Shown here: positions 1 to 8,472 of the stretch, piece after piece
Numbering within the stretch: the stretch's first letter is position 1
Layout: each line of letters begins with the position of its first letter
NCBI RefSeq assembly: GCF_017873415.1
Contig: NZ_JAGGKD010000006.1
Coordinates: 174,964 to 238,963 of the forward strand
Source of the DNA: Methanolobus bombayensis
Lineage (GTDB): Archaea; Halobacteriota; Methanosarcinia; Methanosarcinales; Methanosarcinaceae
Length of the DNA: 64,000 nt
Direction: 5' to 3'
Made by a program: the position numbers and the translations under genes
The notes under the pieces: model-generated
What the model was told of the DNA's origin: nothing
Database searches by the model: none
The model's input: only the letters and a program-made list of their open reading frames with translations

Positions 1-555
1 GAAGGTTTTATCTCTTCCAGTTCACTAATTCTTGACCTTGGCTGCGGGAACGGCAGGTTCCTTTTGCCGCTTTCCCGTAAGTATAATGCGATCGGTACAG
101 ATGTCTCTGCAACTGCAGTTCAAAGGGCCAGGGAATATCTAATAAAAAGCAATGTTGAAAGCGATAAAAGAGCTGGATGCCTTGCTTCGAGTATAACCTC
201 GCTTCCCTTTTCTGAAAATTCATTTGACGCAATTCTGTGTATTGGGGTTTTGCAGCACCTTCTGGAAGATGAAAGAAAACAGGCAATTTCTGAGATTAAA
301 AGAGTGATGAAAAGCGATGCAATTTTTGTGCTGGAAGTTTTCGGAACTGAAGATATGAGATACGGTGGTGAATCTGTGGAAAAAGATACTTTCATCAGAA
401 AAAATGGAATCATATACCACTATTTCACTCGTAATGAACTGGCATCACTGCTGGATGAATTTGATATATTAGAAATGAAGGATCTGGTTTCAGAAAAAAA
501 GTTTCATGGCGAGCCACACAGGCGCCATCAAATAAGAGTAATTGCAAGTCTTTAG
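1..555 (+). CDS. Class I SAM-dependent methyltransferase (5' truncated by window edge)
   Basis: The reading frame is open from the first base, so the true start lies outside the window. The first codons carry the SAM-binding motif I (LDLGCGNGRF), followed by GTDVS (motif II-like) and an SFDAILCIGVLQHL segment typical of Rossmann-fold class I methyltransferases. The substrate cannot be read from the sequence; this clade (Methyltransf_11/25 type) includes small-molecule and quinone-type methylases. About 184 codons are visible. The stop overlaps by a few bases the stop of the convergent BofA-like gene. The fold is confident, the function is not. Confidence 0.85.
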   Translation, partial: EGFISSSSLILDLGCGNGRFLLPLSRKYNAIGTDVSATAVQRAREYLIKSNVESDKRAGCLASSITSLPFSENSFDAILCIGVLQHLLEDERKQAISEIKRVMKSDAIFVLEVFGTEDMRYGGESVEKDTFIRKNGIIYHYFTRNELASLLDEFDILEMKDLVSEKKFHGEPHRRHQIRVIASL

Positions 556-797
556 AATGCGATTCCAAGATAGTTCAGGGCAATAATAAGAAGTGCTCCT
601 ACTACACCACCAATTGCACACACAAGAACAACTATCCACGTGTAAGCTATATTGAGGCCAAGCACAAGATTTGCAACAACCAGTATGATAAGACCCAGAA
701 CTGTGTTGATTACCATGCTCTTTATTGTCTTCAGTACCTTCCAGAGAATGATAGCGACTATTATAGCCACTATAAGAGTTATTATTTCGGTTACCAT
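552..797 (-). CDS. BofA-like (pro-sigmaK processing inhibitor family) small membrane protein
   Basis: This 81-residue, strongly hydrophobic protein has a basic loop (KVLKTIKS) after the first membrane segment and a Gly/Ala-rich C-terminal hairpin (GGVVGALLIIALNYLGIAF), the pattern of the BofA family. In Bacillus BofA inhibits the SpoIVFB protease; archaea have no sporulation, so the role here is unknown. I start at the ATG at 797 rather than the GTG nine bases upstream. A TATA-like TTAAATACTTAT near 826-837 would place transcription start almost at the start codon, so the leader is very short. It converges with the preceding methyltransferase. Confidence 0.7.
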   Translation of the reverse strand: MVTEIITLIVAIIVAIILWKVLKTIKSMVINTVLGLIILVVANLVLGLNIAYTWIVVLVCAIGGVVGALLIIALNYLGIAF

Positions 798-847
798 AAA
801 CACCACTTTTATATTGCTATGATAAGTATTTAATTGTTACTAAAAAA

Positions 848-1267
848 TCAGAGTCTGTTAGTGTCGTTCAGGAATTTATTGATCTTTTCTTTCATGTCAT
901 CAATGTTGTGATACTCTTTGCAGATAATCCTCTTATCCCCAAGAAGCATCGCAGAAACATTAGCTTCAGGGACGTGCAGACACAGAACAGGAATTTTCCT
1001 TTGAAGCGCACTGCAGATCTCATATCCAACACCAATTGAAGGTGTGCTCACCTCTGCTATCATGCACTCACTCTTTTCAAGGAATCCCATATCCCTTATG
1101 TATATCTCTTCCTCGGAAAGCAATGATTCTGACTTTTCAAGCTCTGGGTCAGCAACATGCCAGCTAAGCACTTCATGGCCTCTATTCTGAAAATAATTGC
1201 ACATCTCAATGTAAGTGGATAACATCTGTCTTCCACCCCGAATTGAAGCTGAAAGGAATATTCTCAT
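848..1267 (-). CDS. DNPH1/Rcl-like 2'-deoxynucleoside 5'-monophosphate N-hydrolase
   Basis: The 139-residue protein resembles animal DNPH1 (Rcl) closely in its motifs: an N-terminal strand followed by SIRGGR (residues about 8-13), a conserved HVAD, and the signature AEVSTPSIGVGYE (about 71-83), whose Glu is the catalytic nucleophile in this nucleoside 2-deoxyribosyltransferase superfamily, then an SAM motif. The family cleaves the N-glycosidic bond of deoxynucleotide monophosphates and sanitises the nucleotide pool. Its ATG overlaps the TGA of the upstream U32 gene (ATGA), so the two are translationally coupled. Substrate range is inferred from the family. Confidence 0.8.
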   Translation of the reverse strand: MRIFLSASIRGGRQMLSTYIEMCNYFQNRGHEVLSWHVADPELEKSESLLSEEEIYIRDMGFLEKSECMIAEVSTPSIGVGYEICSALQRKIPVLCLHVPEANVSAMLLGDKRIICKEYHNIDDMKEKINKFLNDTNRL

Positions 1268-3747
1268 TTCACACCTCTATGGTAGTGTCCTCTGGTGTGG
1301 AACTCACTGATATCTTTTCCATGCCAGAGATGTTTAGTATCACCTGTGTAGTAGGCATCAATATTAGCTCTGTATGCCCTTGTGACCATACTAACATTGT
1401 AATCATCCATGTTTGTGGCATCGATCCTGAGTCTGGAAAGACCAGTTTTGATAAGCTGAGGTACATCCTCAAGTAAGCAGAGTTCTCTTGAGTTGAATAT
1501 GTGGGTCCTGCATTCAGAGTCTGTTCTGATTGGGAATTCATATCCTTTCTCATCAATTATCTCAAACTTGCCACTCTTGCACTGGGAATTACAGTTGAAA
1601 CCGTTCTCATTGCCCTCGCCAAGAATGCCACCTATCAGGCAGTGTTCGGATTCCATTATCTGTATTTGTCCATGGACGATGTATTCACAATCTCCGTATG
1701 CTGCGATCTCAAGTATCTGTCCAAGATTCATTTCAGTTGAGAGTGTAACAGTGTCTGCTCCTTTTTTATTAAAAGCCTGAACTGTGTGCTTATTGAAAAC
1801 ATTCATGGAACTGTCAGTTAGTATTTTCAGACCGGAATCCCGTGCGATTTCAAGGACACCAAAATTCGCTGCAATAATACCCTCAAATCCCAGTTCCTTT
1901 GCAAGTTTTATTTTTTCTTTCACATTCTGTAAATCTGAATTTTTTGTGATGATCGGTGTATGCAGATATAGAGGGATGTTTTTTTCACAAGCACCCTCTA
2001 TCATAAATTTCCAATCATTACTTTGAAGCTCTTTAAGTGAAGCATCAATGTAAACAAGATCTGCTCCGCTTTTCATAGCCGAAGCGAGAGCATCAGCATT
2101 TTTAACACTAACAGAAAGCAGTATCCTTTTCTCTTCTTTCTCGTCTGCTATCTCAGTTTCTTCACTCTGCTCTTCCTTAATTTCAGAACTTATTTCATGT
2201 GCCGGTCTTCTGAACTTTTCGATTCTAATTTTTTCCAGTTCGTCAGTAGCTTCAGTTCTTGCATTGTTCAGTTCTTTTATTGGAATGAATGCATCATCCG
2301 GCATGTCAACTTCAATTTCCTGAGTTTCAAAAACAGTATTTCCGGTTTTAGCAAGCTGTTTTCTGACATTTTCTTCAGTAGTGGGTCTTTTCTGCGGCTT
2401 CTCCACAATATAGTCGGAAACAACAGTTGATGTATTATTTTCATTATCAGAAAGTGAGAGTTCAAGATTCTCACCAATATGTGCTTTAAATTTAATGGAA
2501 ACCGGAACCTTGCGTATTGGTGCAGGTGAACTATATGAAGCCTGTAATTCTTTCATCAGGGAATCATCAAGTGTCCTGTAAACAGGTGTTCCATTCTTTG
2601 GAGGTTGATCGAAGTTTATGGTTATAACTTCTCCATTGCCTGCCTTTTTCTCAAGTCTGTTCCCAATGTAGATTCCTCTTACTATGGTCCCTGAGTTCTT
2701 GCTACCTTCAAAACCGATTCCATCTCCGACCTCAAGTTCTCCGGTAAGTGTGATCTCCAGTCTTTTGAACTTATTATTAAATCCTGACACTTTTCCAACC
2801 ATGATTCCCTGGTTATGAGGTCTTTCCCGGCTCATCAGGTCCCCTGCAGGATCGCCTTTGAAGTACCCGGTTGTGAACTCGCGGTTGAATAACTGTTCCA
2901 GATTCTCCTTTTCTTCATCGGTGACAGAATAGTTATCCGGGTCTTCCACAAACCTGTCAATAAGGTTTCGATATATTTTCACAACACCTGCGACATATTC
3001 AGGGCGCTTCATCCTGCCCTCGATCTTAAAGGAATCTATTCCTGCTTTAATGAGTTCAGGCAATATTTCGGATGTATTCAGGTCTTTAGGACTCAGAAGG
3101 TAGCTACCTTCTGTTTTGATCTCCTTTCCATCTCTTCGTAATCTGTATTGTTTGCGGCATGGTTGGGCACAATATCCGCGATTACCACTCCTGCCACCGA
3201 TCATACTGCTCATGAGGCACTGGCCTGAGTAGCAGATACAGAGAGCACCATGTACAAAAGCCTCAATTTCTACTCCTGTATCGTTTTTGATCCTTGAAAT
3301 TTCTTCAAGTGAGAGTTCCCTTGCAAGCACAATTCTCTTTACTCCAATCTCCTTCAGAGCCAGCACGGCTTCAGTGTTGTGTATCGTCATCTGGGTGCTT
3401 GCATGTATTGGAAGTGACGGAACTTTTTCCCTTGCCAGTTCCAGAAGTCCCATGTCCTGCACAATGATGGCATCAGTTCCCAGTTCATCAAGAGTGTACA
3501 TAAGTTCAAGTGCTTCTTCCATTTCACTGTCCTTGATGAGAGTATTCATGGTAACATAGACCTTAACACCTCTAAGGTGTGCGAAGTCAAGTGCTTCTCT
3601 GAATTCCTCTATGGTGAAATTGCCTGCATATGCCCTGGCACTGAAATCCTTTATTCCAAGGTACACTGCATCTGCTCCATTTTCAACGGCAGCTATCAGT
3701 GATTCCATATTTCCGGCAGGAGCTAAGAGTTCGGGAGTTTTAAGCAT
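1264..3747 (-). CDS. Peptidase U32 family protein with two U32-type halves (RlhA/TrhP-like)
   Basis: The 827-residue protein starts with the U32 hallmark KTPELLAPAGNMESL, then AVYLGIKDFSARAYAGNF. A Cys cluster (GALCICYSGQC ... GYCAQPCRKQY, about residues 165-205) is the iron-sulfur ligand set of this family, followed by SPKDLNT and IEGRMKRPEYVA. After a beta-barrel middle, a second diverged U32-like barrel begins near residue 545 and has its own Cys residues (ESEHC, CNSQC, SECRTH). Bacterial relatives (RlhA, TrhP) make 5-hydroxycytidine or 5-hydroxyuridine in rRNA/tRNA rather than acting as proteases, so RNA hydroxylation is the likeliest role. It is the first gene of an operon with the DNPH1-like gene. 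Confidence 0.85.
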   Translation of the reverse strand: MLKTPELLAPAGNMESLIAAVENGADAVYLGIKDFSARAYAGNFTIEEFREALDFAHLRGVKVYVTMNTLIKDSEMEEALELMYTLDELGTDAIIVQDMGLLELAREKVPSLPIHASTQMTIHNTEAVLALKEIGVKRIVLARELSLEEISRIKNDTGVEIEAFVHGALCICYSGQCLMSSMIGGRSGNRGYCAQPCRKQYRLRRDGKEIKTEGSYLLSPKDLNTSEILPELIKAGIDSFKIEGRMKRPEYVAGVVKIYRNLIDRFVEDPDNYSVTDEEKENLEQLFNREFTTGYFKGDPAGDLMSRERPHNQGIMVGKVSGFNNKFKRLEITLTGELEVGDGIGFEGSKNSGTIVRGIYIGNRLEKKAGNGEVITINFDQPPKNGTPVYRTLDDSLMKELQASYSSPAPIRKVPVSIKFKAHIGENLELSLSDNENNTSTVVSDYIVEKPQKRPTTEENVRKQLAKTGNTVFETQEIEVDMPDDAFIPIKELNNARTEATDELEKIRIEKFRRPAHEISSEIKEEQSEETEIADEKEEKRILLSVSVKNADALASAMKSGADLVYIDASLKELQSNDWKFMIEGACEKNIPLYLHTPIITKNSDLQNVKEKIKLAKELGFEGIIAANFGVLEIARDSGLKILTDSSMNVFNKHTVQAFNKKGADTVTLSTEMNLGQILEIAAYGDCEYIVHGQIQIMESEHCLIGGILGEGNENGFNCNSQCKSGKFEIIDEKGYEFPIRTDSECRTHIFNSRELCLLEDVPQLIKTGLSRLRIDATNMDDYNVSMVTRAYRANIDAYYTGDTKHLWHGKDISEFHTRGHYHRGVK

Positions 3748-3810
3748 GATAATCGCTCACATGAGTTGAGAGTATATAAATGCCCCTCTCATAGTAAGCA
3801 CAGAAAAATC

Positions 3811-4518
3811 TCACTCTTTTATGCAAAGGTAGGTTGCCATGAAACCATTCTTATGCTCGTATTCTTCTATCCTGAAACCTGCCTGTTCGATTAGTCCTTT
3901 CATGGTCCAGTCAAAGGTCGAGTATTCTTCCTTTATGTGAAGTTTCATTTCCTCAACGATTTTCTCATCTGTTTCAGGTGGCATAGTCCGGAATAGCTGT
4001 GAGAAATAGCTATCAAAATCAGGAGTCTCTGAAGAAAAAACCACATCTTTCAGGAAGAATTTTCCACCACTTTTAAGCATGGAGCTGATGTTCTTCAGAG
4101 CGATAAATTTCCAGAAATCAGGCAGATGATGCAGTACAAGCTGGGTGACAACTGCATCATATACCTCATCCCCAGAATCAAAAGTCAGAAATCCAGCATT
4201 GACAAACCTTACATTTTCTCTCTTCCTTGACTTTGCTTTTTTCTCTGCAAAATCAAGCATCTTCTGTGAAATATCCAATGCAGTTACCTGTTTGCAATGT
4301 TTCGAAAGCTCAATGGAGAATTCTCCGGTTCCACATCCGATTTCCAGTATTTCATCTCCCGGCTGGATATTAATGAGTTGACACATGATTTCAGCTTCCT
4401 TTGGGATGTTGCGGATGGTTGCCATCTTCCTGTCGTAGCTAAGGACTTCGTCTTCACTTCCATAATCCGTTCCAACTTGGATAAGTTCATCGTAATACCA
4501 TTCAGGCAATTCTTTCAT
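3811..4518 (-). CDS. Class I SAM-dependent methyltransferase
   Basis: This 235-residue protein has SAM motif I EILEIGCGTGEF, the acidic end of strand 2 (VTALDISQKML), and a post-motif VYDAVVTQLVLHHL. The N-terminal part (ELPEWYYDELIQVGTDYG) is family-specific. I start at the ATG at 4518 because AAGGT sits six bases upstream; the other ATG at 4524 directly abuts that Shine-Dalgarno. Substrate unknown. It stands alone, with about 60 bases to the upstream-lying U32 gene and 136 to the next gene. Confidence 0.8.
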   Translation of the reverse strand: MKELPEWYYDELIQVGTDYGSEDEVLSYDRKMATIRNIPKEAEIMCQLINIQPGDEILEIGCGTGEFSIELSKHCKQVTALDISQKMLDFAEKKAKSRKRENVRFVNAGFLTFDSGDEVYDAVVTQLVLHHLPDFWKFIALKNISSMLKSGGKFFLKDVVFSSETPDFDSYFSQLFRTMPPETDEKIVEEMKLHIKEEYSTFDWTMKGLIEQAGFRIEEYEHKNGFMATYLCIKE

Positions 4519-4654
4519 ATGCATACCTTCTGTGTTATCTAATATCTTCTTGATTAATCTAATAAGGGAGTGTTGCTGGATTGAACTGATAGGAACATGA
4601 AGTAAAAGTAGCAGAAAAGTGAGGATAAAAATAAGAAAAAAGAGAGGAAGGAAA

Positions 4655-4957
4655 TTATTTCTTTTCCTTTTTCAGGAAGAACCTGTTCAGTACAAAAAGT
4701 CCGGCGATGATAACTGTCAGATAATAAACAGATCGGAAGATAGGTCTGTACTGGTATTCAAACCAGGTATAGATTATTTCATCAACTGAGAAATACAACT
4801 GAAGTGTTGCAATGGCAATTATAATTCCCACAAGTGCAAGCATTCCATTCCTGAAATGATCTTCAGCGGTCTTTTCTTTTTTCTCTTTTTTCTCAGTTTT
4901 AGGAGCAAAGCTGACTTTCTCTTCCTTCACTTGAACACTTTCATTTTCCTCACTCAT
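4655..4957 (-). CDS. Small two-TM membrane protein with charged N-terminal tail
   Basis: The 100-residue protein has a highly charged Lys/Glu-rich N-terminus (about residues 1-35), then two hydrophobic segments (about 40-58 and 73-95) and a basic end, FFLKKEKK. The start is at 4957: GGAGGAGATT lies just upstream and the ATG overlaps the TGA of the preceding lipoprotein gene (ATGA), indicating coupled translation. Function unrecognised. Its tight coupling to a PGF-CTERM surface lipoprotein suggests a membrane partner or envelope role, which is inference. Confidence 0.75.
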   Translation of the reverse strand: MSEENESVQVKEEKVSFAPKTEKKEKKEKTAEDHFRNGMLALVGIIIAIATLQLYFSVDEIIYTWFEYQYRPIFRSVYYLTVIIAGLFVLNRFFLKKEKK

Positions 4958-5931
4958 TGCAATCTCCTCCTCACCATGTATAGTGCTGCGATAAAGCCAA
5001 TTACTGCAAATGAACACGTAAATCCGGGACTTTCTTCCTCTGCAGTTTCATATGCTGCTTCTTCCTCATATTCTCTGTTAAAGTCATCCTCTATCACAAA
5101 GTCAGCGGTATTGACATTCTTGTTCTGTACCATCTGGTCCCTGTCAATTACCTTTTCAGGGTTTAGCTGCACGTAATCCTCTCCTGTCCGGACCACAGTA
5201 TTATCGTCCCATATGCTGACCTCGACAATGTAATTGTAGTTATCAGGTACTGTCAGGTTGACACTTCTGATGACGGTGTTCTCGGGTTTAATCTCGCCTG
5301 AACTTATCCATTTCTTATCGGCAATGAGTCTTGCATCCATTTCCCTGGCCTTTACCAGTATGCGATAGTCTTCTGTTGTTTCCACACCCTCGTTCTTGAG
5401 ATAGATGTCATTCTGGATGACGACGCCATTGGAGCTTGTCTCCCTTGCTATGAAGTCGATACTTTCTATCCGGACGCCTGTTTCCTGCTGGTCAGTTGGC
5501 AGGCTCTCCAGTCCTGAAAGTGTCATCCGGAGATCATAACCCATCTCTCCCTCGTTGACTACAATAGCACTTATGCGATAACTGCCGCTTTTTGGGAGAC
5601 GTATCTTCTGGCTGACCATTTTTGTCTCGTCTTCCTTTATCGGTCCGATATCTTCTTCCTGTTTCAGTTCAAGCAATCCGGTCTGTTCGCTGAAAGCTTT
5701 CAGCATGACCGTTGCATTGCCATCACTGTCAGCTCCCCAGTTCTCTACATATGTTGTTACATTGAGCCAGACATAAGTGCTTTTGACACTGTCTGCCGAG
5801 ATTTCAATGTCCCTTATTCCCAGGTGTGCTTCCTGTTCATCGAACTCTTGCAGGCATCCGCTGGACACTGTGAAAAAAGCGATAATAATTAAAATAAGAA
5901 TGAAACGTATGTTGTTCTCTTTCTGTTTCAT
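4954..5931 (-). CDS. Surface lipoprotein with lipobox and PGF-CTERM sorting tail (DUF7490-like)
   Basis: This 325-residue protein begins with a signal peptide ending in a lipobox (TVSSGC), so Cys26 is probably lipidated. The body holds two beta-rich domains of about 120 residues with repeated VYLKNEGV/NVTTYVENWG-like strands, which resembles the archaeal DUF7490 pattern. The C-terminus has an acidic stretch, then ESPGF, a hydrophobic segment and RRR, which is the PGF-CTERM tripartite signal recognised by archaeosortase A. Having both a lipobox and a PGF tail is unusual and worth noting. It is followed by the coupled small membrane protein. Confidence 0.8.
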   Translation of the reverse strand: MKQKENNIRFILILIIIAFFTVSSGCLQEFDEQEAHLGIRDIEISADSVKSTYVWLNVTTYVENWGADSDGNATVMLKAFSEQTGLLELKQEEDIGPIKEDETKMVSQKIRLPKSGSYRISAIVVNEGEMGYDLRMTLSGLESLPTDQQETGVRIESIDFIARETSSNGVVIQNDIYLKNEGVETTEDYRILVKAREMDARLIADKKWISSGEIKPENTVIRSVNLTVPDNYNYIVEVSIWDDNTVVRTGEDYVQLNPEKVIDRDQMVQNKNVNTADFVIEDDFNREYEEEAAYETAEEESPGFTCSFAVIGFIAALYMVRRRLQ

Positions 5932-6129
5932 TGATGTTTCCCCATGATACTACAAAACACTACTATTTAATTATTGTTAAATATGGATGTAAAAAATAGT
6001 ATATGACTTGTTTTTAGTCTTCTCAATGTAGGTTCACAAAATATCATTTTGAATATATACGGATTAGAGTATTGAATAAGGATTAAAGGTCTTTTTAAAA
6101 GATGATGGAGTTCAAAAAAGTTGCAAAAG

Positions 6130-6139
6130 CTTAAATAGA
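6130..6139 (+). promoter_or_regulatory. TATA-like box for the CDF transporter gene
   Basis: CTTAAATAGA lies about 45 bases before the start codon in AT-rich DNA, consistent with an archaeal TATA element and a short leader carrying the AAAGGGAG Shine-Dalgarno. No metal-responsive operator was recognised. Confidence 0.4.
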
Positions 6140-6180
6140 CTTCAATTCTTCTCTATTTACTCAAAGGGAGTGCATAATGT

Positions 6181-7077
6181 ATGCAGAATGACGATGGAAG
6201 AAGCAAAACTGCATTAAAAGTGACTACAAATGGGATGATCTTCAATGTCTTACTAACACTTTTTAAATTCATTGCGGGTGTTACTGGGCACAGTTCTGCA
6301 ATGATCGCTGATGCTGTCCATTCATTTTCCGATTTTATTACTGACATCGTGGTAATTTTCGGGCTTAAGGCTGCTGGAAAACCGGCTGACCATAATCATC
6401 ACTACGGCCATGGCAAAATAGAGACTCTCTGTGCAGCCTTTGTTGGTATTGCTCTTTTTATAATTGGATTAGAGATCCTCCTGACTGGCATGGGCAAGAT
6501 ACTTCTTGTAGCTGGTGGAGGCAGTCTCGAACAGCCGGGAACAATTGCTCTTATTGCAGCAGTAGTATCAATTCTTATAAAGGAAGGGTTATACCGCTAT
6601 ACACTGAATGCCGGCAGGTCAATAAAAAGTGATGCAATGATTGCAAATGCATGGCATCATCGTTCAGATGCTTTCTCTTCTGTGGGAACAATGATAGGTA
6701 TCGGAGGAGCAATAATAATTGGAGGAAGATGGGTAATTCTTGATCCTATCGCCGCGGTCATTCTGAGTTTTTTCATATTCAAGGTTGCATTTGATATATC
6801 TTATACAAACATCAATGAACTTACGGAAGCAGCCCTTGATAAAGATACTGTCGAAGAGATAAGTCATATTATTGTCTCTACCGAGGGTGTCAGGGACTTC
6901 CACAAGCTTAAAACAAGAAAGATAGGAAGTAACATCGCAACTGATGTACATATCCAGGTAGATAAGGACCTAAGTCTTATCGAAGCTCATGACATATGTA
7001 CTGAAGTTGAGAATCGCTTACGTTCAAAGTTCGGAACGGACAGTATACTTTACATCCATTGCGAACCTGATATGTAA
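6181..7077 (+). CDS. Cation diffusion facilitator (CDF) family metal transporter
   Basis: The 298-residue protein has the CDF signature in TM2, MIADAVHSFSDFITD (the HxxxD metal site A), followed by a His-rich loop DHNHHYGHGKIE, and in TM5 AWHHRSDAFSS (the second HxxxD pair). A cytoplasmic C-terminal domain (about 215-298) ends in DILYIHCEPDM-like sequence with DVHIQVD, the usual CDF dimerisation fold. It should export Zn2+, Fe2+, Mn2+ or similar ions in exchange for protons; the metal cannot be fixed from sequence. AAAGGGAG precedes the start. It converges with the MazG-like gene. Confidence 0.92.
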   Translation: MQNDDGRSKTALKVTTNGMIFNVLLTLFKFIAGVTGHSSAMIADAVHSFSDFITDIVVIFGLKAAGKPADHNHHYGHGKIETLCAAFVGIALFIIGLEILLTGMGKILLVAGGGSLEQPGTIALIAAVVSILIKEGLYRYTLNAGRSIKSDAMIANAWHHRSDAFSSVGTMIGIGGAIIIGGRWVILDPIAAVILSFFIFKVAFDISYTNINELTEAALDKDTVEEISHIIVSTEGVRDFHKLKTRKIGSNIATDVHIQVDKDLSLIEAHDICTEVENRLRSKFGTDSILYIHCEPDM

Positions 7078-7099
7078 TACTGTTCAAAAAATAGTTTTC

Positions 7100-7387
7100 T
7101 CAGTCTGTGCAAATACACGGATTTTGTTTGCATGTAGGACAATGGTCTGGATATTTTTCCAGAAATGCAGCTTCAAGGTCGATATCATAGAGATTTGCTA
7201 TTGCTCCTATCCATGCAAAACAATCTGCAAGTTCTTCCCTGATATTTTCCATGTCTTCCCTGCGGATGGCTTCCGCAAGTTCGCCAATCTCTTCCACAAG
7301 CCAGAGTGTTGTTGCTGCTGCACCTCTTTTCTTATCGTTATGTGCATAGAGGTCGTACATGCGTTTCTGGAACTCGGAGATTTCCAT
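7100..7387 (-). CDS. MazG-like nucleotide pyrophosphohydrolase with C-terminal Cys cluster
   Basis: The 95-residue protein carries the all-alpha NTP-PPase pattern: WLVEEIGELAEAIRRED (EExxE) followed by EELADCFAWIGAIAN (ExxxD), the Mg2+ ligands. The C-terminus CPTCKQNPCIC is a CxxC...CxC group that may bind a metal. MazG enzymes hydrolyse non-canonical or excess NTPs. GGAGG precedes the ATG, and the gene follows hisF by 19 bases, so they share a transcript. The same superfamily includes HisE (phosphoribosyl-ATP pyrophosphohydrolase), so a histidine-pathway role is possible, but the Cys tail and motif order look more MazG-like. Confidence 0.8.
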   Translation of the reverse strand: MEISEFQKRMYDLYAHNDKKRGAAATTLWLVEEIGELAEAIRREDMENIREELADCFAWIGAIANLYDIDLEAAFLEKYPDHCPTCKQNPCICTD

Positions 7388-7406
7388 AATTATCCTCCTG
7401 TTTGGT

Positions 7407-8228
7407 TCAGAGCCTTACAGGAATGTCTTTTTCTCTGAGATGCTCTTTGACATCGCTGACAGTGTATTCTCCAAAGTGGAATATACTTGCTGCAAGTGCT
7501 GCATCGGCTTTTCCTTTTGTGAATCCTTCGTACATGTGCTCAGGATTACCTACTCCGCCGGATGCGATGATTGGGATCTCAAGTTCCTCGGAAAGTTTTC
7601 TTGTGATAGGAATGTCAAATCCGTCATAGGTTCCATCCCTATCCATACTTGTAAGCAGAATCTCGCCGGAACCCAGTTCCTCTACTTTTTTTGCCCACTG
7701 GACAGCATCTATTCCTGTTGGCTGCCTGCCGCCGTAGATAACAACCTCATACCACGCAGGTGTTCCATCTTCCAGTTCAATGACGGTCTTATCCGGATTG
7801 TTCTCAACATCGGGGTTGCGCTTGCAGTCAATTGCTGTAACAATACACTGGGCACCAAATATCTCTGATGATTCTTTGATGAGTTCAGGATTCTTTACGG
7901 CTGCTGTGTTAATGGATACCTTATCAGCGCCTGCTCTGAGAATCTGGCGTATGTCCTCAATGGAATTTATCCCGCCACCGACAGTAAGTGGAATGAAAAC
8001 CTCGTCTGCGGTTCTCTCGATGACCTTAACCATTGTTCCCCTGCCTTCATGAGAAGCTGTAATGTCAAGGAATACCAGTTCGTCGGCACCCTGTTCATTG
8101 TACTGCTTGGCGAGTTCCACAGGGTCTCCTGCTTTTCTCAGGTCTACGAATTCTATTCCCTTGACGACAGTTCCACCTTCCTCATCAAGTGTAACGTCAA
8201 GACATGGTATGATCCTTTTTGTAAGCAT
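7407..8228 (-). CDS. hisF: Imidazole glycerol phosphate synthase cyclase subunit HisF
   Basis: This 273-residue (beta/alpha)8 barrel starts [12 protein letters not shown], with the catalytic Asp11 in CLDV, and has the second catalytic Asp in [21 protein letters not shown] and IIASGGVG are the phosphate-binding motifs. HisF takes ammonia from HisH and PRFAR to imidazole glycerol phosphate plus AICAR, joining histidine and purine synthesis. No other his gene is in the window. AAAGGAAC is the likely Shine-Dalgarno. Length is slightly above the usual 250-255 residues. Confidence 0.96.
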   Translation of the reverse strand: MLTKRIIPCLDVTLDEEGGTVVKGIEFVDLRKAGDPVELAKQYNEQGADELVFLDITASHEGRGTMVKVIERTADEVFIPLTVGGGINSIEDIRQILRAGADKVSINTAAVKNPELIKESSEIFGAQCIVTAIDCKRNPDVENNPDKTVIELEDGTPAWYEVVIYGGRQPTGIDAVQWAKKVEELGSGEILLTSMDRDGTYDGFDIPITRKLSEELEIPIIASGGVGNPEHMYEGFTKGKADAALAASIFHFGEYTVSDVKEHLREKDIPVRL

Positions 8229-8288
8229 GTGACTTTGTTCCTTTCACTGCATTTGATTATCTGTATCTGCCAGGCTAACTGGAAGATG

Positions 8289-8300
8289 CTTATTTAATAA
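8289..8300 (-). promoter_or_regulatory. TATA-like box for hisF-mazG
   Basis: Read on the minus strand, TTATTAAATAAG lies about 60-70 bases before the hisF start, the expected place for a TATA element with a leader of roughly 35-40 nt. No attenuator-like structure was seen. Confidence 0.4.
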
Positions 8301-8472
8301 GGAAGATACTGAGTTTTTATTTAACACTTGTTGTGGTTTTTAGATACAGGGATATTTAGAAGGTGAGAAAATCAGCTATAGGTGGTGAATTATAACTACA
8401 GAAGTTTAAAAGATTTTGTTTCTACCTTGTTTTACATTAGATGAATGATGGCAAAAAATTCATTGTGCCTGA

